The position numbers and the translations under genes were made by a program. A stretch of 27,659 bases of DNA from JAGTVG01 sp964389805 (GTDB lineage Bacteria; Bacteroidota; Bacteroidia; Cytophagales; Cyclobacteriaceae), in NCBI GenBank assembly GCA_964389805.1, contig CAYMFU010000217.1:1-27659 (forward strand), given 5' to 3'. The notes below the pieces were generated by a model. It did no database searches and was not told where the DNA came from. It saw only the letters and a program-made list of their open reading frames with translations. Shown piece by piece: positions 6,618 to 16,721 of the stretch; positions within the stretch are counted from its first letter, which is position 1, and each line of letters opens with the position of its first letter.

Positions 6618-7870
6618 ATGATTTTAGAAGAACCCAGAAGAATCATTATTTTGTTCCTGATCATAATTGCTATATCCTCTAGCACTCATTCTCAAACCAA
6701 AAATTATATCAAAGCCACCTGGAAGAACAGGTCCGGTATTTGATTGAGGGACTAGTAAAACCGAAAATATCTGAAAATAGCCTAATCCATGCAAAATCAT
6801 TAGATGGAACAAATAAATTAAGACTATCGGCTGACAGTGTTGAATACATACTATCTGAAGATCAAACGGTTTTCAGAACAGAGGAGATCTTCTTCAATGG
6901 TAGAAAAGAATACATATTCTTCAAACTACTTTTTACCGGTGCAGTTAATCTATACACCGGAAAACATGAAGTTTTGGGAAAACTCTATTATGTTGAGATC
7001 AAGGATAATATGCTTGTTATCCCAAAAAGTGGTTTGTATGAATACTATCGCACCATTTTTAATGCATGCTTTGATGAAGACATTTGTAAGAATTGCCCTT
7101 ACACCGAATCCAGTATAATTAAAGTAATAAAACAATATAGTGAATGTATCAGCCCGGATATTAAAGTGAATGACAATCCCATGAATGAATTCCGAGTCAA
7201 TTATGCTATGGGTATTAAATTATCCTATAATACCGGTGGATTTGTCTTCCCTGACAATGCCAGGTATGCACAGGGTTATTACTCGAATTTTTCAGACCTC
7301 AGTGTCGGGATTGTTGGCAAAGCGAATATTACATCGAATATTTTTATTCAAACTGAGTTCTTAGTTTTAAAAAAGGAATCGGAGGCCGACCCTGTCATTA
7401 CCGGAATTAGATATGAAAGCTTTGGAAGTACCGGTAATGGATTTGTCGATATAACCAGTAATGTAAAGTTTGATCTAACGTATCTTGATTGGCCTGTATT
7501 TGTTGGTTACCGTTTTATAAAGGGAAGGATTAAACCATTTCTTGGTTTAGGTATAAACATCGGATTTCTTTTGTCGGGGCAAATAATTGATAAACCGTAT
7601 AGTTTAGATTCTGAGGATGATGGACCACCATATTATAAATTTAATAATCTTGATTTTGGATTGTCAGGATTATTTGGAATCGATATCCCAATATCTGGCA
7701 AATCAGCTCTTCAGTTTTATGTCAAATATGTGAGATCTACTACAGACTATATATTATACAGAAATGGTACAGTTCCAGGGGGCGATGGTATGGGATCCAG
7801 CAACCTGGATACGAATAGATATGAGTTTTCTTTAGTTTATGCCTATTCCTTGAGCAAGAATAACAGGTGA
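6618..7870 (+). pseudogene. Outer-membrane beta-barrel protein, frameshifted after the signal peptide
   Basis: From the ATG at 6618 the frame encodes a signal peptide (hydrophobic core IIILFLIIIAISSS, likely cut before Gln in THSQ), then TKNYIKATWKNRSGI and a TGA at 6741. The rest continues in another frame from about 6740 (376 codons, no internal stop): an N-terminal module rich in charged residues with Cys residues near 'NACFDEDICKNC', then a C-terminal porin-type beta-barrel of alternating aromatic strands (YAMGIKLSY, LDWPVFVGYRF, PFLGLGINIGF, YEFSLVYAYSL). One missing base near 6735-6741 restores a reading such as ...NRSG-(1-2 residues)-IEGLVKP, which matches the usual secreted barrel design. 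The downstream part alone would start at a TTG and lack any export signal. It could be a decayed gene or a sequencing error; no -1 slippery heptamer is apparent. Confidence 0.75.
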
Positions 7871-7899
7871 ATTGATACCCAAAAACGTCCAATATAATT

Positions 7900-10026
7900 T
7901 TATTCCAGGGGTTGAAAAATGACTTCATCAATAAAAAACCAGCCCTTCTCACCTTTCCCGGCATGCCACATAGGAATTCGGTGAAGTGGTTGAACTACAA
8001 TTTCCAAATAACGGATCGAAACCGGATCAAATTTACATTCAAAAAATCTGAAATGTCCATCCTCTCGCTTTTCAAGCTTCTCGGGATTCATTAGGGCCAA
8101 AACACGCATATCTGATTTGTCTATTCCGCCCCTTATTTTAATTGATTCAGGAGGAAACAGATATGGATCAGTATGCACCATAGAACTTAATACTACAGAC
8201 TCAATATTTACACTCTCTTCCCACTCTCCATTCAATATAAAACTTCCCTCCCTGAAAGCCATCCAGGTACTGTCACTAAAATTTCCTGAACCTTTTTCCT
8301 TATCGAAAAGCAATAATTCTCCCCTCCCGGTAAATCTCGGGCTTGGTTTATTTTGTAGGATAAAACTATCAGGTGGTCTGATCGTCTTAAATAAATTCAT
8401 TGAATCAATCGGGCTTGGTTCCCATCCTGACCTGTCAGCGTAAAATTTCAGTTTTAGACTTTTATCAAACCCGAGGCTATCCACTGCTTTTTCTGAAGAT
8501 TTGTCTGGCATCGATCCATCTGTTGTATAAAATACTTCAATGTCCTGGAGTGGATGATTCAATTTTACCCTGGCAGACTCTGAGAAAAAATAGATGCGCG
8601 GATTAACAGTTGGAGGAGGTAATACTGATTTAAAATCTTCTGCCTCTTTAGCATTTTTGATAATGGATAGGGCTGATTTTGTACTGGTCAATCTATTAAT
8701 CCCTGCCTCAGTGATATCCGTATTGTATACATATAGATCGGATAATTCCGGATATTCTGCAATCCAATCCAAGGCTTTGTCAGATATATTTGAATTATAA
8801 ATTTTTAACTCAATGAGCTTTCCCGGTTTTTTAATTTTATTCACTGCTTCGTCATCTACAGCTGTATTACTCAGGTTTAATTTTTCAAGGTTCTGACATA
8901 ATCCTATAAAGTCAAGTTCATGGTTTTGGATAGGAATGCCACTAAAGTTCAGTTCAATGATATTATCTGCAATGGACTTTAACCTGGTAATTTTCGAGGA
9001 TTCATAGTTCTTGTGGGGAAATACGATGACCTGGAGGGCATTGGATCGATTATATAATTGCATTATTCTGATATAATTTGATGATAATTTATCAATTTCA
9101 TCATCAGAAATATCAGGCAGATCAGACCAGCGATAGTTTTTACTATCTGCAATAAGCTTATCAACAATGGCATAGCCAGGATCGGAAATATCAAGGTCAC
9201 TGAATTTAAGATCAGCAGAAGCCCCATGTGAAATCCATGAAGATATTAATGTCAACTCATCACCGGATAGTTGCTCTTCCTCTGCAGGAGGCATGTGACC
9301 TTCCTCATCCATCGGAAGTGATATATTAGTAAGAAGCTTACTTTTCCCATAATCATTCCGGTCAATAATTGCCCCTGATTTTCCTCCAATATTAATGGAT
9401 TCTATGCTGGATAAGATAAGTTCTGCCTTGGCTTTATTTGTATTATGACATTTGACACATTTCCCATTTAAAATTGGCTGGATAATATGAGCTGATATAA
9501 TCGGATCATCAGGAATTGTCATTATTCCTGCTTCATCTTCTTCTGATAAGGATAAAAAATCATTCCCATGAGTTATCATTCCTCCATAATGCCCAGTAAT
9601 GATAATCAATACAATCATAACTCCCTGTATCAGGATCGGCGGTAAAAATTTTTGTTGATTATTTTGGTTTACCCAATACCATATAGCCATCAGGTATGAG
9701 ACCGAAACTCCAAGCCACTGGTGTGTTAGTATAAGATTTCCCCTTGCAGTCCCTTCGAGACTTAATATAAACCCGGTTATAGCAGTAATTAAAGTTAAAA
9801 AAGCAGTCAGGTTAAGATACAAATCAAAATAATTGTCTTTTCTCCAGTATTGAACAACGGTCACCAGAACTAAAACAATGGGAAAATGTAAAACCAGAGG
9901 ATGCCATCTCCCAAGCCAGCCTACAAGTCCCGGGATTTCCAGGTACTGATCAAAAACCAGGAAGAATGTAAGTAATATGACGCATGAAAAAATTGCGTAA
10001 TCTAAAAATCTCTTCAAAAAAATCAT
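7900..10026 (-). CDS. DUF2231 membrane protein fused to cytochrome c, LRR and chitobiase-like parts
   Basis: This 708-residue protein is the third gene of the operon, 3 bases after the DUF1501 stop. Its N-terminus has about five membrane helices with the DUF2231-type motif RWHPLVLHFPI (40-50). A planctomycete-type cytochrome c domain follows: heme box C190-V-K-C193-H194, likely distal ligand M245 in GHMPP. Next come leucine-rich-repeat-like turns (about 335-460, LNFSG, LEKLNLSNTAVDD, LSDLYVYNTDIT). Then a chitobiase C-terminal/FN3-like module (about 475-550: VFYTTDGSMPDKSS), and a final beta-sandwich resembling discoidin-type carbohydrate-binding modules (IRYLEIVVQP, FIDEVIF). The heme and binding modules should face the periplasm. 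The likely role is electron transfer or surface recognition linked to sugars; this is inference. Confidence 0.85.
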   Translation of the reverse strand: MIFLKRFLDYAIFSCVILLTFFLVFDQYLEIPGLVGWLGRWHPLVLHFPIVLVLVTVVQYWRKDNYFDLYLNLTAFLTLITAITGFILSLEGTARGNLILTHQWLGVSVSYLMAIWYWVNQNNQQKFLPPILIQGVMIVLIIITGHYGGMITHGNDFLSLSEEDEAGIMTIPDDPIISAHIIQPILNGKCVKCHNTNKAKAELILSSIESINIGGKSGAIIDRNDYGKSKLLTNISLPMDEEGHMPPAEEEQLSGDELTLISSWISHGASADLKFSDLDISDPGYAIVDKLIADSKNYRWSDLPDISDDEIDKLSSNYIRIMQLYNRSNALQVIVFPHKNYESSKITRLKSIADNIIELNFSGIPIQNHELDFIGLCQNLEKLNLSNTAVDDEAVNKIKKPGKLIELKIYNSNISDKALDWIAEYPELSDLYVYNTDITEAGINRLTSTKSALSIIKNAKEAEDFKSVLPPPTVNPRIYFFSESARVKLNHPLQDIEVFYTTDGSMPDKSSEKAVDSLGFDKSLKLKFYADRSGWEPSPIDSMNLFKTIRPPDSFILQNKPSPRFTGRGELLLFDKEKGSGNFSDSTWMAFREGSFILNGEWEESVNIESVVLSSMVHTDPYLFPPESIKIRGGIDKSDMRVLALMNPEKLEKREDGHFRFFECKFDPVSIRYLEIVVQPLHRIPMWHAGKGEKGWFFIDEVIFQPLE

Positions 10027-10029
10027 GTA

Positions 10030-11496
10030 CTAAGCGAGTAAATTATTTATGATATTTCCTGCAACATCCGTCAACCTGAATCTTCTTCCCTGATACTTAA
10101 AGGTCAATTGTTCATGATCTATTCCGAATAAATGTAATAAGGTAGCATGAAAGTCATTAATATGCACCGGATCTTTTATTATATTATATCCAAACTCATC
10201 AGTTTCCCCATAAGACAGGCCTTGCTTCACACCACCACCAGCCATCCAGATGCTGAAACTCCGTGGATGATGATCCCGGCCATAATTATCAGGGCTGAAT
10301 TTTCCCTGGCAATAATTCGTTCTCCCAAACTCGCCACCCCAGATCACGAGTGTATCTTCCAGCATGCCGCGTTGTTTTAAATCCAGTACAAGGGCTGCGG
10401 AAGCCTGGTCCACATCCATAGCCTGACCTGACATTTCTCCAGGTAAATTTCCATGCTGGTCCCAACCCTGGTGGTATAGCTGGATAAATCGAACGCCATT
10501 TTCAGCCAATCTTCGCGCAAGTAAAGCATTTGCAGCATAGGTACCGGGGATCAATGCTTCTGCTCCATATAATTTGATTATTGATTCCGGCTCTTCTTTA
10601 AGATCCATCACCTCGGGTACAGACATCTGCATCCTGTATGCCATTTCATATTGAGCTATTCTGGATTGAATCTCATCATCCAAAACTTTCTCATAATGCT
10701 GATTATTCAAATCAGAAATATTATCCAGCATCTCCCTCTTGTCCGTACGCGATATTCCATCTGGATCATTCAGATATAATACAGGATCTTTTCCCGACCT
10801 TAACAATACCCCCTGATGACGTGAATCAAGAAATCCACTAGACCATAACTTTGAATACAAACCCTGGCTGTTGCCTTTTCCCCTGGAGGTGAGGACCACG
10901 AAGGAAGGTAAGTTCTGGTTTTCGCTTCCAAGCCCGTAACTGAACCATGAGCCCATACTGGGGCGCCCCGAGATCTGATTTCCGGTTTGTAAAAAAGTAA
11001 TCGCTGGATCATGATTAATGGCTTCGGTATGCATGCTCTTGATAATACATATTTCATCAACGATCTTTCCAATATGCGGAAAATAATCACTTACCCAGGT
11101 TCTATTCTGTCCATATTGTTTAAAATCAGTATAGGAGCCAACAAGTGGGAATTTTTCCTGATTTGAAGTCATACCCGTCAAACGCTGACCCATGCGAATA
11201 GATGCAGGAAGGTCCTCTCCCATTCTTTCTCTTAACAAAGGCTTATAATCCAGTGATTCCAGTTGTGAGGGAGCACCGGCTTGAAATAAATATATGATCC
11301 GTTTTGCCTTTGGTGCAAAATGAGGAATTCCCAATGTAAAACCACTTGATTCAGAACCTGATCCTGCTTTCCTGAACAGATCCGGGATCATCAAAGAACC
11401 AAGGGCCAGGGTTCCTATTCCTGCACTCAGTTTGGAGAAGAAATGTCTTCGATTGACTTGAAAATTGCCTTCATCGATCTCCTTATCTTTTCCCAT
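10030..11496 (-). CDS. DUF1501 protein, sulfatase-like fold, Tat-exported
   Basis: This 488-residue member of the DUF1501 family (PF07394) is related to the alkaline phosphatase/sulfatase fold. The N-terminus carries a Tat-type signal: NRRHFFSKL at 15-23, then a hydrophobic stretch (24-37). Family hallmarks include IYLFQAGAPSQLESLDYKP (68-86), INHDPA near 160, VIWGGEFGRT, and GRDHHPRSFSIWMAGGGVKQG near the C-terminus; the His and Asp clusters suggest metal binding. The start at 11496 lies one base after the upstream gene's stop, so the two are translationally coupled. DUF1501 genes almost always pair with DUF1549/DUF1553 cytochromes, as here. The reaction is not established; sulfate-ester or phosphoester hydrolysis is a family-based guess. 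Confidence 0.9.
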   Translation of the reverse strand: MGKDKEIDEGNFQVNRRHFFSKLSAGIGTLALGSLMIPDLFRKAGSGSESSGFTLGIPHFAPKAKRIIYLFQAGAPSQLESLDYKPLLRERMGEDLPASIRMGQRLTGMTSNQEKFPLVGSYTDFKQYGQNRTWVSDYFPHIGKIVDEICIIKSMHTEAINHDPAITFLQTGNQISGRPSMGSWFSYGLGSENQNLPSFVVLTSRGKGNSQGLYSKLWSSGFLDSRHQGVLLRSGKDPVLYLNDPDGISRTDKREMLDNISDLNNQHYEKVLDDEIQSRIAQYEMAYRMQMSVPEVMDLKEEPESIIKLYGAEALIPGTYAANALLARRLAENGVRFIQLYHQGWDQHGNLPGEMSGQAMDVDQASAALVLDLKQRGMLEDTLVIWGGEFGRTNYCQGKFSPDNYGRDHHPRSFSIWMAGGGVKQGLSYGETDEFGYNIIKDPVHINDFHATLLHLFGIDHEQLTFKYQGRRFRLTDVAGNIINNLLA

Positions 11497-11497
11497 G

Positions 11498-13849
11498 TTA
11501 TTCCTTGGTTATTGTTTCATCAAGATTATACAGAACCTGGGCCACCAGCATTAAAGCTGCTGTCTCAGTCTGCTTTTCCACTTTGGAAGGTACTTGCCCA
11601 ATTGCTAGTAATTGCTCTGCCTCCTTTTCATTGGTTTCGAATTTATCAATACATTCCTGATGATAATCGGTCAACAGATCCAATTCATCATCGGTAGGAT
11701 TTCTCAGTAGGATGTGCTGGAAGAGCGTTTCTACCGCCTCTTCTTCAGGTAAGTTATAACCGGTGATCTGCCGGGATAATTCCTTAGCACATTCCAGCAC
11801 CTGAACATCGTTCTGCAGGGCGAGTGCCTGTAAAGGAGTATTTGTTTTCTGCCGCCTCACCTCGCACAGATCCCTGTTTGGGGCATCAAAGATCACCATA
11901 GATGGAGGAGGTAAAGTCCTTTTCCAGAAAGTATATAAAGATCTTCTGTATAGCTTATCCCCAGTATCTTCAACATATGTTGTCAAAATACCTCTGTTCC
12001 CTCCTGCGTTGGTCTCTTCCCATAATCCAGGAGGCTGATAAGGTTTAACACTTGGACCTCCAATTTGATCATTCATAAGCCCACTCGTGCTTAATACATA
12101 ATCCCGGATCTCTTCTGCATTCAACCTGAACCTGGGCCCCCGGGCTAGATAAACATTCTCCGGATCAACTTCCTTCAATTCATATGTGATAACAGAAGAC
12201 TGTCTATAGACAGCACTACTTGCTATTTTCTTAAGTATATATTTTATGTCCCAGCCATTCTCCATAAAATCAACAGCCAGCCAATCCAGTAATTCAGGAT
12301 GTGAAGGAAGCGCTCCCTGGCTGCCAAAATCTTCAGTTGTCTTAACTAATCCAATACCAAATAAAGAAGCCCAAAGTCTGTTGATATACACCCGAGCCGT
12401 CAATGGATTGCTGTTATTGGTAATCCATTGGGCAAGCCCAAGACGATTCCTCGGATAATCTTCGGGAAATAACATTATTGCCTCTGGCATAGAAGCAATG
12501 ACCTCTTCCGTCGGGGCATCATAATTACCCCGCGCTAAAACGTGGGATTTCCTCTCTGTGGAGTCATTCATCACCATAACTTTAAGTTCAGTAGTATCCA
12601 GCTTATTTATAAAGGATAATACACCCTCCAGGTCTTCATCCTCTATGGTAATGAATGGGGCATCTGCATAATATCTTCTATTTTTAGCCTGGACAGCATC
12701 CATCTGGATCCCTTTTTCATTTACATTATTGAAAAATGCATATACCTCAAAATAATCTTTCTGGGAAAAAGGATCATATTTGTGATCATGGCATTTGGCA
12801 CATTCAAATGTCACCCCCAGAATACCTTTACCAAGTGTATTTGTGCGATCACTCACATAAGTTGACCGGTATTCTTCATCAATAACACCACCCTCCTGGG
12901 TTATGGGGTGGTTTCTATTAAATCCGGTAGCCAGCATTTTCTCCTTATTAGGATCAGGGAGAAGATCACCTGCCAGCTGCCATGTTAGAAACTGGTCATA
13001 AGGCATATTCTTATTGAACGCGTTAATTACCCAGTCCCGCCAAGGCCACATTGTCCTGTAACTGTCATCCTGATAACCATGGGAATCGGCATAACGAGCG
13101 ACATCCATCCAATCCCTTGACATTTTTTCTCCATAAGAGGCTTTCGACAGGTAATAATCCACTGCAGAACCATAATCAAATTCTTTATCGTCCAAGAATT
13201 GCTCCACCTCCTCGATGGTTGGTGGCAAACCTGTCAGGTCAAGGCTTAATCTGCGAATCAATTTCTCTGGCACTGCTTCATCAGATGGAACTAAGCCAAT
13301 TGACTCCAATTTACTCAGTACATAATAATCTATTTCATTTAGTGGCCAGTCTTTATTGATGATCTCTGGTAATGGAGTTTTTACGGCAGGAATAAACGCC
13401 CAGTGTTTTTCATATGTTGCACCCTGTTCGATCCACTTTTTCAGGATCTCTTTTTCCCCTGGTGTTAATTTTAAATGTGAATCAGGTGGCGGCATCATGG
13501 TAGATGGATCTTTAGAACTGATGCGGTAAAAGAGCTCACTATCTTCAACCGATCCAGGCTGTATAGCATATTTACCCTGATTCTCGGCGAGTTCGCCCTT
13601 AGAATTTTGTTCTAAATCCAGCCTTAATCCTGCTTTTCTTTTATTTCCGTCCGGGCCGTGACAGGTAAAGCATTTATCAGAAAGAATTGGTTTTACATGA
13701 AAATTAAAATCTATTTCCTCAGGTATATTGGCTGCTGCTAAGCCCTGATCAGATTCTAGCTTGTTTTTCCTGCTTACGATAAACCACAATCCTGTAATCA
13801 GAATAGCTAAGAGACCAAGGAGTAGAAAATATTGTCTTAATTGCATCAT
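11498..13849 (-). CDS. Cytochrome c/DUF1549/DUF1553 protein (planctomycete-type PSD1)
   Basis: This 783-residue protein is the first gene of the operon. One N-terminal membrane segment (8-25) exports or anchors it. The PSCyt1 cytochrome domain has heme box C60-F-T-C63-H64 and a distal Met in the STMMPPP segment (118-119). DUF1549 (PSCyt2) follows (about 165-375) with LDLTGLPP (203-210) and a second heme-like box, C350-A-K-C353-H354, in the typical YDPFSQKDY context. DUF1553 (PSD1) fills about 465-745, with RNRLGLAQW, NRLWASLFG and NTPLQALALQND. It is shorter than many planctomycete homologues because there is no LamG or CBM insert between the two DUFs. Two hemes imply periplasmic electron transfer. 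The first Met (13849) has a second Met directly after it, so the exact start is uncertain by one residue. Confidence 0.9.
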   Translation of the reverse strand: MMQLRQYFLLLGLLAILITGLWFIVSRKNKLESDQGLAAANIPEEIDFNFHVKPILSDKCFTCHGPDGNKRKAGLRLDLEQNSKGELAENQGKYAIQPGSVEDSELFYRISSKDPSTMMPPPDSHLKLTPGEKEILKKWIEQGATYEKHWAFIPAVKTPLPEIINKDWPLNEIDYYVLSKLESIGLVPSDEAVPEKLIRRLSLDLTGLPPTIEEVEQFLDDKEFDYGSAVDYYLSKASYGEKMSRDWMDVARYADSHGYQDDSYRTMWPWRDWVINAFNKNMPYDQFLTWQLAGDLLPDPNKEKMLATGFNRNHPITQEGGVIDEEYRSTYVSDRTNTLGKGILGVTFECAKCHDHKYDPFSQKDYFEVYAFFNNVNEKGIQMDAVQAKNRRYYADAPFITIEDEDLEGVLSFINKLDTTELKVMVMNDSTERKSHVLARGNYDAPTEEVIASMPEAIMLFPEDYPRNRLGLAQWITNNSNPLTARVYINRLWASLFGIGLVKTTEDFGSQGALPSHPELLDWLAVDFMENGWDIKYILKKIASSAVYRQSSVITYELKEVDPENVYLARGPRFRLNAEEIRDYVLSTSGLMNDQIGGPSVKPYQPPGLWEETNAGGNRGILTTYVEDTGDKLYRRSLYTFWKRTLPPPSMVIFDAPNRDLCEVRRQKTNTPLQALALQNDVQVLECAKELSRQITGYNLPEEEAVETLFQHILLRNPTDDELDLLTDYHQECIDKFETNEKEAEQLLAIGQVPSKVEKQTETAALMLVAQVLYNLDETITKE

Positions 13850-14058
13850 TTACATTTCCGCAGTTTGTAAAAATATGATTGTTGAAGTAATAAAGCAAAC
13901 TGAAAATTATACAACCCTGCCGGATCGTGAAGTTAATGACCAAAATGAAGCGTAATTGAATATGTGATAATCAACTTATTGAGATTTCAAGTAAATATTC
14001 TTAGATTATAATATAAAATTAAATTTATACAGTAGAGTCATTCAAAATTTTACACGCG

Positions 14059-16443
14059 ATGAAGACAAAACCTCAATTTTTTATCATTTCATTTATTTTT
14101 TTCTTTTCACTAATTGGATGTTCGACAAGAGAAAGTTCTCCTGAAGACAGGGGTACAATTAAATCTGAAGAAAGCACCACCATATTAACTCATAAAGGGC
14201 TATCAGATTTTTTCCCGGTTTCTGTATGGTATAGTGGTGGAAAAGCAAGGGCCCCTATGCTGTCATCAATAACTTCCCAATCAAAAGAGGATTGGCGCAA
14301 AGATCTTGAGCAGATCAAATCCCTGGGATTCAATACTGTAAGAACATGGGTAGAATGGACCCATTCGGAACCTCAGGAAGGGGATTATGATTTCAGCAAT
14401 CTTAAATTACTCTCCGAACTGGCAAATGAAACAGGTTTAAAAGTGTTTATTCAGGTCTATGGGGAATCAGCTCCTGACTGGGTTGGCAAGAAATTCCCGG
14501 ATGGATTGTTAGAGGCTCATAGTGGAGATAAGATCATACCGCAGTCGGCGCCCGGTTATTGTATTGACCACCCAGGTGTAAGAGAGGCCTTTGCGAAATT
14601 CTACACAGAGATGGCAAAAGTCGCATCCCAATATCCCAATTTTTACGGTTGGGACCTTTGGAGTGAGCCACATATGGTCCAATGGGGTCACCCTGGGTGG
14701 ATCCCAAACGCACAATATTGTTTTTGTCCTCATACACAACATCGCTTCAGGTTATGGTTGATGAAAAAGTACAAAACACTAAATAACCTGAACAAAGCAT
14801 GGTATCGCACCTTTGAAAACTGGGAAGAGGTTGCACCTCCAAGATACAATACAATTTTAAGTTATACTGATTACATAGACTGGAAAAATTTCATTTACCA
14901 GAAAATGGCAGAGGATCTCAGATTGAGGTATGATGCGGTAAGAAAGGCCGATAAGAATGGAGTTATTACTTCCCATGCTTCGCCTCCTTCAATATTCAGT
15001 TCACCAAAGGGATCAGGCGCAGAGGATGATTTTCTGATGGCCGATCAGGTCGATCATTACGGAATATCGCAATATCCAAAACACAACCGGCCGGGAGAAT
15101 GGATCCGATCGAATTTTATGATCGCAGCAGAATTCTCATATAGTGCCAATAAGAAAAATGGCGGATATTATGTTGGTGAATTTCAAGCCGGATTTGGTAC
15201 TATAGGACTAAGGATAGGAGATGAAGTTACACCGGAGGACCACCATATCTGGTTTTGGACTTCCCTCGCGACAGGTGCAAGAGCAGTAAACATTTATGCC
15301 TATTATCCCATGAGTTCTGGATATGAATCTGGTGGCTATGGACTTATTAACCTTGATGGAACACTAACTGAAAGGGCAAAATCGATTGGACAAACTGCCA
15401 GATTTGTTGACCAAAACCAATCATTATTTTTAGATTCAAAACCTGTTGAACCGGAAATTGCCCTCGTATATAATCCCCTTTCCCAGATGGTCGGGGGAAG
15501 CAGCAGGTTTGGAGCTGGTGAAGCACAACCCAGTCATACAAAATCTCTGATAGGGTATTACCGGGTTTTTGCAGACAATAATATTCCTGTCGATTTTATT
15601 CATCGGCGGGATCTTGAACAAGGAGATCTCAGCCAATATAAGTTAATAATTGTTCCCTACCCGCTTATGTTTACCCGGGAGGCAGCTACCAGTTTGAAGG
15701 ATTATGTAGCAGAAGGTGGGCATTTACTGGCAGAGGCAAGGTTTGCCTGGAATGATGAACGCGGATATGCAACAGAGATAATTCCCGGAATGGGGATGAG
15801 TGAAGTATTTGGAATACGGGAAGCTAAGGTAGAAGTCAAAAAGTGGGTAAAAATGGGCATATCTGATAATACCCACCCTGCTTTTCGGAAGCTTTCCGGA
15901 ACAGCTTTAATTGGCGAACATTTTGCTGAATCATTACAAGTCCTACCAGATGCAAGTGTAGAGGTTCTCGCTACATTTGATGACAAATCGCCGGCAATCA
16001 CTACCTCAAGTTTCGGAAAAGGACACACAATTTTTATAGGTTCTTTTTTGGCAAACCGGATCCAGAGTAGTTATCAGGGCACAGCAAATGTAGATCCTGA
16101 AATTACTGAAGACAATGATGATTTTCTACTTGGCCTTCTTGATTGGGCAAATATCCAAAGGCCCTATACCACTTCCCACGATGGTAAGCAAGATTCAATT
16201 GTAGTTAAACTTCATACGAATCCGAAGGGATATCTGCTATATGTATTAAATCAGGGACGAACGACAAAGATTATTGATATTGAATTAAAGGTTAATGAGA
16301 AATCAGATTTTGTATTAAATGAAATTCTTCATGAAAGAATCCAAAACACATCATCCCGAAATCAGGTTTTAAAGATTAAGACCGAAAAAATTCCAGGTAG
16401 TGGAGTCGAGGTTTGGAGCATAAGACCTGCCGAATCAGAATGA
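14059..16443 (+). CDS. GH42-like beta-galactosidase lipoprotein
   Basis: This 794-residue lipoprotein (signal 1-20, lipobox LIGC, Cys21) has a GH-A (beta/alpha)8 barrel of GH42 type (about 55-400). Hallmarks are SLGFNTVRTWVEWTHSEP (88-105), the acid/base site WDLWSEP (E203) and the nucleophile site YVGEFQAG (E374). In most GH42 enzymes the acid/base Glu follows Asn; here it follows Ser, so the subgroup is unusual and substrate may differ from plain beta-galactosides. A beta-galactosidase trimerisation domain follows (about 460-640: PEIALVYNPLS, YKLIIVPYPLM, EGGHLLAEARFAWND), then a C-terminal beta domain. The lipid anchor places it at the cell envelope. It is transcribed divergently from the cytochrome/DUF1501 operon across 209 bases, suggesting shared control. 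Confidence 0.85.
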   Translation: MKTKPQFFIISFIFFFSLIGCSTRESSPEDRGTIKSEESTTILTHKGLSDFFPVSVWYSGGKARAPMLSSITSQSKEDWRKDLEQIKSLGFNTVRTWVEWTHSEPQEGDYDFSNLKLLSELANETGLKVFIQVYGESAPDWVGKKFPDGLLEAHSGDKIIPQSAPGYCIDHPGVREAFAKFYTEMAKVASQYPNFYGWDLWSEPHMVQWGHPGWIPNAQYCFCPHTQHRFRLWLMKKYKTLNNLNKAWYRTFENWEEVAPPRYNTILSYTDYIDWKNFIYQKMAEDLRLRYDAVRKADKNGVITSHASPPSIFSSPKGSGAEDDFLMADQVDHYGISQYPKHNRPGEWIRSNFMIAAEFSYSANKKNGGYYVGEFQAGFGTIGLRIGDEVTPEDHHIWFWTSLATGARAVNIYAYYPMSSGYESGGYGLINLDGTLTERAKSIGQTARFVDQNQSLFLDSKPVEPEIALVYNPLSQMVGGSSRFGAGEAQPSHTKSLIGYYRVFADNNIPVDFIHRRDLEQGDLSQYKLIIVPYPLMFTREAATSLKDYVAEGGHLLAEARFAWNDERGYATEIIPGMGMSEVFGIREAKVEVKKWVKMGISDNTHPAFRKLSGTALIGEHFAESLQVLPDASVEVLATFDDKSPAITTSSFGKGHTIFIGSFLANRIQSSYQGTANVDPEITEDNDDFLLGLLDWANIQRPYTTSHDGKQDSIVVKLHTNPKGYLLYVLNQGRTTKIIDIELKVNEKSDFVLNEILHERIQNTSSRNQVLKIKTEKIPGSGVEVWSIRPAESE

Positions 16444-16502
16444 AATATCGAGGAGACACATGAAATTGTTGTTTCCCCTCCAGATTAAGTCATGATATTT
16501 CA
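16441..16502 (+). repeat. Long inverted repeat starting at the glycosidase stop codon
   Basis: TGAAATATC (16441-16449), which includes the TGA stop, pairs perfectly with GATATTTCA (16494-16502). An inner GAGG/CCTC pairing shortens the loop. No T-run follows, so it is not a standard terminator; it may protect the mRNA 3' end. Confidence 0.45.
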
Positions 16503-16721
16503 AATTAAAGATTCACTCAGTATTTAGCCAAATTTAGTATGTCACAAATGGGATTATTTTATAGCCCCACAGACGTTTCTATAAGGAAAAAGATGTTTTT
16601 TAGTGCTTTAAAATAAAAATTCAGTATATTCATATTCTGCCAAATCTATAATTTATCGATACTGCAGGCATTTAATAAATTATAATATCTTAAAATAATA
16701 ATTCAAATAAATTTGTGGCAT

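Noticed and set aside
13849..13871. TTTACA/TGTAAA inverted repeat at the start of the cytochrome gene as an operator
   Set aside because: Six-base A/T-rich arms overlapping the start codon are common by chance; no second copy was found.
16708..16715. TAAATTTG as the promoter of the PKD lipoprotein gene
   Set aside because: It is 6 bases from the ATG and has no TTTG at the expected upstream spacing; a chance match in A/T-rich DNA is likely.
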